Notes under the pieces: generated by a model
Databases searched by the model: none
What the model was told of the DNA's origin: nothing
What the model saw: only the letters and a program-made list of their open reading frames with translations
Made by a program: the position numbers and the translations under genes
Origin: CAIWHR01 sp963830485
GTDB taxonomy: Bacteria; Pseudomonadota; Gammaproteobacteria; Burkholderiales; Casimicrobiaceae
Length of the DNA: 64,000 bases
NCBI GenBank assembly: GCA_963830485.1
Contig: CAWHNE010000034.1
Location: forward strand, 182,339-246,338
Reading direction: 5' to 3'
Shown: piece by piece, positions 56,657-64,000 of the stretch
Layout of the letters: the number at the start of each line of letters is the position of its first letter
How positions within the stretch are numbered: the first letter of the stretch is position 1

Positions 56657-59647
56657 ATGGGGCTCGCCGACGTCCAATTGATATACATGCCCCCGGCCGA
56701 TCCTGCGAACTTCGCGATGCGCGACGGGAACTTCGGGTTCCTGCTCACGGACATCGAAGGTAGCACCGAGTTGTGGGAGCGTAACGCCGATGCGATGCGC
56801 GCGGCGCTCGCGCGCCACGACGCGATCATGCGTGGCGCCATCGCGCTGCATGGCGGCCTGACATTCAAGGCTGCGGGCGACGGGTTCCATGCGGCATTTC
56901 CACACCCGGCGCGGGCCCTCGCCGCGGCAGAGACGATCCAGCAGGCTCTGCATGCGGAGGCGTGGCCGGAGCAGGCACCGATCCGCGTGCGCATTTCGCT
57001 GCATTGCGGAGAGGCGCAATGGCGCGATGGCGATTACTTCGGGCCACCCCTCAACGCACTCGCCCGGCTGTTGTCGATAACCCGCGGCGGACAGACGCTG
57101 CTCACTGCCGCGGTGGCCGCGGCGTGTGGTGATACGTATCCGTCGGGGGCGCGCATCGAGACCCTCGGCCAGTACCGTTTTAAGGGCCTCGAGGCACCGG
57201 TGGAGTTGTGTGAACTCGTGTTGTCGGGTATGACCACCTTCGCGCCGCCCGCCGACACCCAGAACGCCTACAGAGTCGTTCGCGACGGAGAGCACTGGCA
57301 ACCTGTTCGCACGATTCGCAATAACCTTCCGGTCGAGCGCGATAGCTTCGTCGGCCGAAAGAAGGAGTTCCACGCTCTCGCGCAGCGGCTCGACGCAGGA
57401 GTGCGGCTTGTCACCGTTCTCGGCGCCGGCGGTACGGGAAAGACCCGTTTCGTGCGCCGGTATGCCAGAGATTGGCTCGGCGATTGGCCGGGAGGAGTCT
57501 GTTTCTGCGACCTCAGCGAAGCACGCAGTCTCGAGGGCGTGTTCGGTGCGGTCGCAATGGCGCTCGAGGTGCCGCTCGCAACCGCGGAGCCTGGCGTGCG
57601 GATCGGTGACGCGATCGCCGCGCGTGGCCGTTGTCTCGTCGTGCTCGACAACTTCGAGCAGGTAGTCAGCCATGCGCCCGCGACGCTGGGGCGCTGGATC
57701 GAGGCCGCACCAGCAGCGACGTTTATCGTCACCAGCCGCGAGCGCCTGCGGTTGGCCGGCGAAGAAGTCTTCCCGCTCGAGCCGCTTACACTCGACGACG
57801 AAGCGATCGAGCTATTCGTCGCCCGTGCGCACTCGCACCTTCCGAGTTTCGCGTTGACCGACGACAACCGCGACGCGATCGCGCGTATCGTCGCCCTTCT
57901 CGACGGTCTGCCGCTCGCCATCGAGCTCGCCTCGGCGCGGATTCGCGTACTGACGCCCGCGCAGATCGTCGTGCGCTTGCACGACCGTTTCGCGCTCCTC
58001 GCCGGTGCCCGTGGGCCGATCGCACGCCAGGCAACGCTGCGCGCCGCGATCGATTGGTCGTGGGATCTGTTGTCGCCATCGGAGCAGGCTGCGTTCGCGC
58101 AGTGCGCGCTGTTCGAAGGCGGCTTCACCCTCGAGCAGGCCGAGGCGGTTATCGATCTGTCGGCCTGGCCCGAAGCGCCGTCGGTCATCGATGCCGTCCA
58201 CTCGCTCGTGGACAAGAGCCTGCTGCGGGCGTGGGAGCCCAACCGCAGCAACCGCTACGACTTCGACGAGCTCTACTTCGGAATGTACGTGAGCATCCAC
58301 GAGTACGCGCGCGAGCGGCTACACGGCCTCGGCGCCGCCACCGAGCGCTCGGGCGAGGAGCGGCATGGAAAGTGTTTCGCGGCGTTGGGAACCGACGAGG
58401 CGATCGAGGCACTGCACCGCAGCGACGGACCGCAGCGGCGCCGCGTGCTGGCGCTGGAGCTCGGCAACATGGTTGTGGCGTGCCGGCGCGCGGTTGCGCG
58501 TGGAGACGGCGGGACCGCGATCGCGACCTACCGCGCGGCGTGGGAGGTTCTCGCCCTGCAGGGGCCACTCGCGCTGGGCGTATCGCTCGGCGCCGCCGTT
58601 TGCGCGCTCGACGGCCTGACTCCGGTGCAGAGCGAGCTGGCGTTCCTCTGCCGCGCGGAAGCGCTGATGCGTATCGGCGAGGAGCAAGGGCTCCGGGCCG
58701 AGTTCGAGCGCGCGCTCGAGCGCGTACGCTCGCTCCGCGATCGCAAGCTCGAGGCGACGATCCTCGGCCGGCTGGGCAACTTCGACCTGTGGGCCGGCCG
58801 GATCGAGGAATCCCGGGTCCACTACGCCGCCGGGCTGGCCATCGCGCGCGATATCGGGGCCCGGCTGCTCGAGGGCAGGTTATGCGGCAACCTCGCGATC
58901 GCCTACCAGGAGCAGGGGCGCACCCGCGAGGCGGTGGCGCACTATGAGGCCGCTCTTGAGATCTGGCACGAGCTGGGTAGTTTGCGCGATGAGGGCATCA
59001 CGCTGACCAACATGGGCAACGTCCTCGCGGAGACCGGCGACGTCGAGCGCGCACGCGCCGCCTTCGACCGCGCGCTCGCGATCGTACGCGAACTCGCTGA
59101 CCACGACTCGGAGTCGATCACGCTGCAGAACATCGGTGAGTTCGAGATCGGAATCGGTCTTGTTGCCGAGGCGCTTGAATCGTTTCGCGCCGCCCTGTGC
59201 CGCGCACGCGAGATGGGCAACCGGCGGAGCGAGGCCTACGCGCTATCGAGTCTCGGCACCGCGTTGACCGAGCACGGCGATTTCGACGAGGCGTACGCCG
59301 CGTTCGCGCAGGCGCGTGACATCCTTTCCGGGGCGCCGAATCGGCGTCTGGAGGGCTTCGTTATCGGTGAGCTCGGCGCTTTGCTCGCGCGGGACGGCCG
59401 CCATGCCGAGGCCGCGGCCCGGCTGGCCGAGGGCGAAGCGATTCTGCGCGAGGTCGACGACCGGACGCTCCTCGTGCGCGTTCTGTGCAGCCGCGGTCTC
59501 TTTGATCTCGCCCGGGGTGAGCCTGCGGGGGCGGCCGCTGCGCTTGCCGAAGCGGAGGCGCTGGCGGCGGCGATGCAGATCGGTGCCGCGTCGGAAATTG
59601 GACGCAGGCTCATGCGACTGCGCAACGCATGCGCATCCGCGCCATGA
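56657..59647 (+). CDS. Class III nucleotide cyclase / STAND-type ATPase / TPR signalling protein
   Basis: 996 residues from ATG at 56657 (TTG at 56597 and ATG at 56687 are possible; none has a clear SD). Class III cyclase domain about 20-195: FGFLLTDIEGSTELWER (metal Asp32), LTFKAAGDGFHAAF (Lys71, Asp75) and DYFGPPLNALARLL (Asn and Arg of the transition state). Then a STAND/NB-ARC-like ATPase with Walker A GAGGTGKTRF (256-265), Walker B CLVVLDNFEQV and LDGLPLAIELASARIRVL, and about eight TPR-like repeats from about 620. Resembles AfsR/LuxR-type regulators but lacks a DNA-binding domain. Confidence 0.9.
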   Translation: MGLADVQLIYMPPADPANFAMRDGNFGFLLTDIEGSTELWERNADAMRAALARHDAIMRGAIALHGGLTFKAAGDGFHAAFPHPARALAAAETIQQALHAEAWPEQAPIRVRISLHCGEAQWRDGDYFGPPLNALARLLSITRGGQTLLTAAVAAACGDTYPSGARIETLGQYRFKGLEAPVELCELVLSGMTTFAPPADTQNAYRVVRDGEHWQPVRTIRNNLPVERDSFVGRKKEFHALAQRLDAGVRLVTVLGAGGTGKTRFVRRYARDWLGDWPGGVCFCDLSEARSLEGVFGAVAMALEVPLATAEPGVRIGDAIAARGRCLVVLDNFEQVVSHAPATLGRWIEAAPAATFIVTSRERLRLAGEEVFPLEPLTLDDEAIELFVARAHSHLPSFALTDDNRDAIARIVALLDGLPLAIELASARIRVLTPAQIVVRLHDRFALLAGARGPIARQATLRAAIDWSWDLLSPSEQAAFAQCALFEGGFTLEQAEAVIDLSAWPEAPSVIDAVHSLVDKSLLRAWEPNRSNRYDFDELYFGMYVSIHEYARERLHGLGAATERSGEERHGKCFAALGTDEAIEALHRSDGPQRRRVLALELGNMVVACRRAVARGDGGTAIATYRAAWEVLALQGPLALGVSLGAAVCALDGLTPVQSELAFLCRAEALMRIGEEQGLRAEFERALERVRSLRDRKLEATILGRLGNFDLWAGRIEESRVHYAAGLAIARDIGARLLEGRLCGNLAIAYQEQGRTREAVAHYEAALEIWHELGSLRDEGITLTNMGNVLAETGDVERARAAFDRALAIVRELADHDSESITLQNIGEFEIGIGLVAEALESFRAALCRAREMGNRRSEAYALSSLGTALTEHGDFDEAYAAFAQARDILSGAPNRRLEGFVIGELGALLARDGRHAEAAARLAEGEAILREVDDRTLLVRVLCSRGLFDLARGEPAGAAAALAEAEALAAAMQIGAASEIGRRLMRLRNACASAP

Positions 59648-60024
59648 CGATCTACTCCACGCCGAAGGAGATCGCTGCGTGCTCCGATAGTCGGATTCGT
59701 CGTGGCCCAGGCCGATCGCCAAGGGCCCACCAAGTGATCCTCGGGGCCCCGCTGTAGCTGACCGCTTTGGAGCATCACGTGCTGCGACTACTCCTGGCCG
59801 GTCAGAGACCCTCACTGTGGCGATTTGAGTGGCTGCTGCGCATCGCGAGCAGTCGTCGAGGTGTGAACGGCCGATGTGAATCGTCGAGCTGCCGTTCAAT
59901 GTCGGAGCGTGGTTGACCGCCGACGACCCTCAGCGGACCTATCGGGTGCTCCATTGCGGTCGCTGAAATCCATCGAAGCGGACGTTCAACTCCTCACCGC
60001 TTCCGCCCCACCGTTAGATACGGT
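59648..60024. other. Gap with no supported gene
   Basis: 377 bp between the cyclase-ATPase gene and a decayed GDT1 gene. Short open frames only. The 10-mer GAGTGGCTGC at about 59829 also occurs at the outer sides of the IS1182 element; this is probably chance. Confidence 0.5.
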
Positions 60025-60312
60025 TCACCTGAATGGTGCAGCCAACAGGGGTCTCAACAGCCCATGGCCGGCAAAGATGACCGCGGCGATTCCGCGCTCG
60101 ATCCGAAGCGCAACCCGACGGGCAACGGCGTCACCGAGAAGGACCGCCGGCACGTCCGCCAATAGCATGCCCGGCGTCGTGCCGGTCACCACCGCCAGCA
60201 AGGACTCGTAGTGTGCGGCAAGCGCCGCCGTGGCGATCTGAGTCTTGTCGCCCATTTCGGCGAGGAAGAAAGCGATCACCGTGGTCCCGTAGACGCCAAA
60301 GCGGGATGGCAC
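60025..60312 (-). pseudogene. Remnant of a GDT1/TMEM165 (UPF0016) family cation exporter
   Basis: 95 codons from GTG at 60312. SRFGVYGTTVIAFFLAEMGDKTQIATAALAAHYESLLAVVTGTTPGMLLADVPAVLLGDAVARRV is the second half of the usual protein, with the conserved ExGDKTQ motif. The first half, with the other ExGDK copy, is not found upstream (a stop lies two codons before the start), and the end is diverged. The family exports Mn2+; one half alone is unlikely to work unless it pairs with another copy. Confidence 0.75.
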
Positions 60313-60549
60313 CGACTACACCCTCAAGGTGCAAGCTGTGTCCGGCGCCAGCCCTCCCCAGCAAGTGGCCGGGTCGTCGACAACTAGACGCGCAATCGCC
60401 GAACTTCAGGAAGCCGGATGTCGAGGGGTCAACCCCCTTGTCGTTGGCTTGCGGATTGTCGTACTCTCCCGGCACCGGCACACTGGTGCGCACGCAGCGG
60501 CACGTTTCCTATGTCGTGATGCCGTAAATGCATTTGAACGGGAGATAGC

Positions 60550-61110
60550 ATGAATCGTCGCATGATGGTCTTGGCAATGGCCGCCGCGGTCGCCGCGCCC
60601 GGCATCACGTTCGGAGCAGACAAGGCAAAGGAACAGGCTGAGGTGCGCAAGGCCGCGGAGGATGCACTTGCCGCGGTCTACAAGGCAGCGCCGTCGGCGC
60701 GCAAGGCAGTCGAGTCCGCGGCTGGCTACGCGGCGTTCAGCAACTTCGGCATGAAGATTCTCGTTGCCGGGGGCGGCTCAGGCAAAGGCATCGCGGTCAA
60801 CAACAAGACCAAGGCGATGACGTACATGAAGATGGCCGAAATTCAGGCCGGCCTGGGCTTCGGGGTCAAGAAGTTTCAGGTCGTTTGGGTGTTCGAGACC
60901 GAGGCAGCCCTGAACAACTTCGTCAACTCCGGCTGGGAGTTTGGCGGACAAGCGACGGCAGCGGCGAAGGCCGAAGACAAAGGTTCCGCGTACCAGGGCG
61001 CGGTCGCGGTGTCACCCGGGGTCTGGATCTACCAGGTCACGGACAAAGGCCTGGCACTCGAACTCACCGCCAAGGGAACAAAGTATTACAAGGACGATGA
61101 TCTGAACTGA
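60550..61110 (+). CDS. SYLF/YSC84-domain exported protein
   Basis: 186 residues. ACGGGAGATAGC before ATG gives a fair ribosome site. Signal peptide about 1-22 (RRMMVLAMAAAVAAPGITFGA). The YSC84-like domain shows AAGYAAFSNFGMKILVAGGGSGKGIAVNNKTKAMTYMKMAEIQAGLGFGVKKFQVVWVFETEAALNNFVNSGWEFGGQATAAA, typical of lipid-binding SYLF proteins of the envelope. Complete and of normal length. Confidence 0.92.
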   Translation: MNRRMMVLAMAAAVAAPGITFGADKAKEQAEVRKAAEDALAAVYKAAPSARKAVESAAGYAAFSNFGMKILVAGGGSGKGIAVNNKTKAMTYMKMAEIQAGLGFGVKKFQVVWVFETEAALNNFVNSGWEFGGQATAAAKAEDKGSAYQGAVAVSPGVWIYQVTDKGLALELTAKGTKYYKDDDLN

Positions 61111-61170
61111 GATCCTCACCAGGCTACGCGGGCTGCCGTTGGCCCATACGGCTCGGCGTCGGATGGAAGG

Positions 61171-62334
61171 TCAGAAGCGATAACGGACGCCGATGCCGAA
61201 CACCCACGGATTGATGTCGAGCGAGCTGATGTTCCCGCTATTGAAGTCCCTCAAGCGCACGTCGTTGTTGATCCACAGGTACTTGGCGTCGAAGTTGACG
61301 TACCAATTCCGCTCGATTTGGTAGTCGAGGCCCGCCTGCAGCGCGCCGCCCCAGCTGTCACGATTGACGGAGGCCCCGACGTTGTTGCCCAGATCGGTCT
61401 CGTAGAAATACGTGTAGTTGAACCCGCCGCCGACGTACGGCTTCCACGCGCCGAGGTCGGTGAAATGGTATTGCAGCGTGAACATCACCGGCATCATCTT
61501 GAGAGCGCCGACGCCCGTGCCGTTGAAGGTGACGTCCTGCTTCGCCCAGGTAATACTGCCCTCGACCGCGACGTTCCGCGTGAAGAAGTAGGTGCTGTCG
61601 AACTCGCCGGTCCATTGACTCTTGACATCGAAGCCCGAGACCGAGGAACTGACGTCCGGGTAGACGTCGACCGCGCGCCCGCCGATCATCCACCTGCCCC
61701 ACGGGGCGGCGGGCGCCGCTGCTACCGGAGCCGGTGCTGACGCCGGCGTGATGGAAACCGCGGCGGCCTCTATGTAGGTCGCCTGTACCTGGTCGCCCAC
61801 TGCGATCCGATTGAACTGCTCCGGGTCCCTGATCGGCAGAACGACCACCCGGCCTCCTGGGCCGCGCAGCGAAATGGTCTGGCCCGCCGGGTTGACGGCG
61901 ATGACGTCGGCAACGATCACGGTCTCCTTGGTGGTGATTCCGCCCGGCCGCTGGCCGAGCTCGGCCCGCGATCCGCTCAGGGTGTCGCTGCGGCTCGCGG
62001 GCGCCCCGGTGCCGCCCTTCTTGAGCTCGAGCGCTAGGCTGTCGTAGTAGTCGATAGTCACGGTGTCGCCGACGCGCAACTGCGGCAGGTTGCGCACCTC
62101 TTCGCCGGCGACGACGGTGAACATGGTGCCGTTCGCGCGCCGCAGCGTCACTTGGCGCGTGGTCATGTCGATCGCCGTGACGGTCGCGGTGTCGGTCACC
62201 TTGCGCGACGCGTACGCGGCGCCGGGCGTGGTGACTAACCCACCCCCGGTCTGCTGCGCGAGGGCGGGAGAGGCGAGCGCAGCGGCAATGAGGACGGCGA
62301 CAAGGCGGCAAGGGAATGAGCATCCGGCGTGCAT
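61171..62334 (-). CDS. Outer-membrane protein: two-repeat periplasmic domain fused to an OmpW-like barrel
   Basis: 387 residues. Signal peptide 1-26. Residues about 30-205 form two beta-rich repeats: KVTDTATVTAIDMTTRQVTLRRANGTMFTVVAGEEVRNLPQLRVGDTVTIDYYDSLALEL and ETVIVADVIAVNPAGQTISLRGPGGRVVVLPIRDPEQFNRIAVGDQVQATYIEAAAVSI. After a Pro/Ala linker, residues 215-387 look like an OmpW-type 8-strand barrel (VMFTLQYHFTDLGAWKPYVGGGFNYTYFYE...VFGIGVRYRF), ending in aromatic Phe as outer-membrane proteins do. The first domain usually exists alone. Confidence 0.85.
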   Translation of the reverse strand: MHAGCSFPCRLVAVLIAAALASPALAQQTGGGLVTTPGAAYASRKVTDTATVTAIDMTTRQVTLRRANGTMFTVVAGEEVRNLPQLRVGDTVTIDYYDSLALELKKGGTGAPASRSDTLSGSRAELGQRPGGITTKETVIVADVIAVNPAGQTISLRGPGGRVVVLPIRDPEQFNRIAVGDQVQATYIEAAAVSITPASAPAPVAAAPAAPWGRWMIGGRAVDVYPDVSSSVSGFDVKSQWTGEFDSTYFFTRNVAVEGSITWAKQDVTFNGTGVGALKMMPVMFTLQYHFTDLGAWKPYVGGGFNYTYFYETDLGNNVGASVNRDSWGGALQAGLDYQIERNWYVNFDAKYLWINNDVRLRDFNSGNISSLDINPWVFGIGVRYRF

Positions 62335-62562
62335 GTTGACTCCTTATTGGGACAGTTGGGCGACCATGACGAACGCGCATCCGCATGGTCCTGTACTTTG
62401 CACTTTGTAAAATGCCGGACTAAGTGTACATAATCTTGCCGTGGCCGCCAATCGCCGAATGCGGAAACCCGAGATGTTATTCCTGCCGTCCAAGGGTTGC
62501 ATGTGGCAGCGGACGCCCGGTCGTTCATATCGCTTGCCGGTAGCGCGTTGGAATGACCGTAC

Positions 62563-62836
62563 ATGGACGCCCCCGGGTTTGCCATGCGCTCATATCGTGA
62601 TGACTTGAAGGAACAGATTGCACCCGTACATCCGGACTTTGTGCGCGGCATCGTGCCGCTGTCCCTGATGGGATTGGCTGGTTGGCTCCCGATCGCTATC
62701 GCGCACTCGCGGTGCTGCAGTCATTTTGGGTTTGGCCAACCAAGGTCTGACCTGTTTGCCATCATTGCGTGAGCGCCTGAGCAATCGGTGGGTCGGTCTC
62801 CTCGTCTGATTGATCGTTTAGGTTCGTTGGCTGCGG
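62563..62836 (-). ncRNA. Candidate guide (bridge/seek) RNA region of the IS1111-like element
   Basis: 274 bp between the transposase stop and the element end, without a convincing gene. IS110-family elements carry a structured RNA in their noncoding end; in the IS1111 subgroup it lies downstream of the transposase, as here. Short self-complementary stretches occur around 62650-62720 (GGCTGGTTGGC and similar). Inference from position; strand assumed to follow the transposase. Confidence 0.4.
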
Positions 62837-63868
62837 CTACGCGGTGGCAGGCCGCGGCACGTAGTCGGGTCGGAATTCGCGCTCATGCGCGAGCAGTGCC
62901 CAGATGGTGCGCGCATTCTTGTTGGCCAGCGCCACGGCGGCAATATTCGGATGGCGCCGAGCCAGCAGTCCTGACAGCCAGACGTTCGGCTTACCCTTGC
63001 GTTGCGCCGCCACAATCGCCGAGCGCGCGCCGTGAATCAGCAACGTTCGAAGGTAGGTGTCGCCGCGCTTGCTCATGCCCAGCAGCTTCGGTTTGCCGCC
63101 GCTCGAGTCCTGTTTGGGCACCAGCCCCAGCCAGGCCGCCACCTGTCGGCCGTTCTTGAAACTCCTGGCATCGGCAATCGAAGCCACCAGAGCGCTGGCT
63201 GCCAGCGGACCAATGCCGGGAATCTTCTCGAGCTTGCGGCTCAGCTCGCTGCCTTGGTGCCAAGCCTTGATCTGCGCCTCGAGCTCCTTGACCTGCCGAT
63301 CCAGCACCTTCATGTTCTCGAGCAGCCGCTCGATCAGCTGCCGCATCGACGCTGGCAGGTCGGCAGCCCCATCGATCAGTTGCGGCACCCGTCGGAACAC
63401 GTTCGTGATGCCTTGCGGCAGCACCAACCCAAACTCGGTCAATAGACCACGAATCTGGTTGGCCTGCGCCGTTCGTGCTTTCACGAATCCTTGGCGCACT
63501 CGGTGCACGGACAGCACCGCCTGTTGCTCCACCGTCTTGATCGGCACAAAGCGCATGTTCGGCCGGGCCACCGCTTCGCAGATCGCCTCCGCGTCGGCTG
63601 CGTCGTTCTTGTTGCTCTTGACGTAGGGCTTCACGAACTGCGGCGATATCAGCCGGACACAGTGACCGAACCCCTGCAGCCTCCGGGCCCAATGATGCGC
63701 ACTGCCGCACGCCTCCATGCCGACCAGACAGGGCGGCAGGTTGGCAAAAAACACGGCGACCTGGTCCCGCCGCAGCTGCTTGCGCACCACGACATGCCCT
63801 CGTTCATCGACACCGTGAACCTGGAACACGCTCTTTGCCAAATCAACGCCGATCGTCGTAACCTTCAT
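62837..63868 (-). CDS. IS110-family transposase
   Basis: 343 residues from ATG at 63868. N-terminal DEDD (RuvC-like) domain: TIGVDLAKSVFQVHGVDERG (Asp), CLVGMEACGSAHHWARRL (Glu) and SNKNDAADAEAICEAVARPN (Asp pair). C-terminal Tnp_IS116/IS110/IS902 domain with IPGIGPLAASALVASIADARSFKNGRQVAAWLGLVPKQDSSGGKPKLLGMSKRGD, which includes the conserved Ser. Intact frame. The IS1111 subgroup is suggested by the VVVRKQLRRDQVAVFFANLP stretch and the element layout. Confidence 0.93.
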   Translation of the reverse strand: MKVTTIGVDLAKSVFQVHGVDERGHVVVRKQLRRDQVAVFFANLPPCLVGMEACGSAHHWARRLQGFGHCVRLISPQFVKPYVKSNKNDAADAEAICEAVARPNMRFVPIKTVEQQAVLSVHRVRQGFVKARTAQANQIRGLLTEFGLVLPQGITNVFRRVPQLIDGAADLPASMRQLIERLLENMKVLDRQVKELEAQIKAWHQGSELSRKLEKIPGIGPLAASALVASIADARSFKNGRQVAAWLGLVPKQDSSGGKPKLLGMSKRGDTYLRTLLIHGARSAIVAAQRKGKPNVWLSGLLARRHPNIAAVALANKNARTIWALLAHEREFRPDYVPRPATA

Positions 63869-64000
63869 GTTGGATGCCCCCCTCGGTTCAAGTGGTCGTT
63901 GACACTTCCACTTTGGCACATCGATGCCGTTGCGGGTGGGGGCGTCCATCCCATTGCTATGAAGCGTATTGGGCGTCGACGGCGACAGACAGCTATTGGC

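Larger units (their letters stand above)
62563..63953 (-). mobile_element. IS110-family (IS1111-like) insertion sequence
   Basis: ATGGACGCCCCC (62563-62574) and its inverse GGGGGCGTCCAT (63942-63953) mark the ends as short inverted repeats, a feature of the IS1111 subgroup. One intact transposase lies inside, with 73 bp before it and a 274-bp noncoding end after it. Boundaries are approximate because this family makes little or no target duplication. Confidence 0.75.

Noticed and set aside
52688..59840. GAGTGGCTGC repeated near 52688, 54416 and 59829
   Set aside because: A 10-mer seen three times in this composition can be chance; no longer homology extends from it.
60329..60553. Plus-strand frame containing DGTDYTLKVQAVSG, reminiscent of a secreted beta domain
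   Set aside because: Too short, no start in a good context, and partly opposite the GDT1 remnant.

Overview
The window is 64 kb of high-GC DNA from a chromosome that looks betaproteobacterial. The evidence is conserved gene order (glnA / DUF4124 protein / ntrB / ntrC; fxsA / cutA / dsbD / accB / accC / prmA / zinc-ribbon protein), an SAH riboswitch in front of ahcY, and several TRAP and tripartite tricarboxylate (TctCBA-type) uptake genes. I cannot place it below class; a Burkholderiales-like environmental lineage is a guess. I see no rRNA, tRNA or CRISPR array.

Region 1 (1-44.7 kb) is ordinary backbone. A secreted protein with a possible His/Cys dyad is cut off by the left edge (1-1390). 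Nitrogen control follows (ntrC, ntrB, a DUF4124-like protein, glnA), with a good sigma-54 promoter candidate and NtrC-like half-sites in front of glnA. Then come the zinc-ribbon protein, prmA, accC, accB, a TlpA-like thioredoxin, a free-standing DsbD N-terminal domain, cutA, fxsA and lgt. Two small terminal-inverted-repeat elements (MITE-like) interrupt this cluster. One sits directly before the start codon of the zinc-ribbon gene. The other separates accB from accC and forms part of the accB stop codon. Next are ilvD, a YbaK deacylase, a lipoprotein, a TfoX-domain protein, then metF / holin-like membrane protein / panE / ahcY, which with metK at 34 kb cover the activated-methyl cycle. An mdtABC-type RND efflux operon with its outer-membrane factor (21.7-30.7 kb) is followed by an ArsR/SRPBCC pair divergent from a DUF899 gene, metK, a Sua5-type synthase, a TRAP operon, a fused malonate-decarboxylase-like carboxyltransferase and a tctCBA operon.

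Region 2 (44.7-64 kb) is accessory. Genes are sparser and codon use is less GC-biased. It holds two tiny basic proteins, an orphan phage-tail-tube-like protein of double size, a minimal tyrosine recombinase (54.5-55.1 kb) and a truncated direct repeat of its 5' end (47.5-47.8 kb). Between the repeats lie an alpha/beta hydrolase, a lipocalin, an SDR-DUF2867 protein, a GNAT acetyltransferase, a YdhR-like protein and an IS1182-type insertion sequence. Beyond them are a ClpP-fold protein, a 996-residue nucleotide cyclase-ATPase-TPR protein, a decayed GDT1 gene, a SYLF protein, an OmpW barrel fused to an extra periplasmic domain, and an IS110-family (IS1111-like) element with a long downstream noncoding end that may encode its guide RNA.

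The least explained items are the recombinase duplication with its Shine-Dalgarno-masking hairpin, the orphan ClpP-fold protein, the double tail-tube protein, the orphan fused MdcDE-like enzyme and the MITE-remodelled accB-accC junction.
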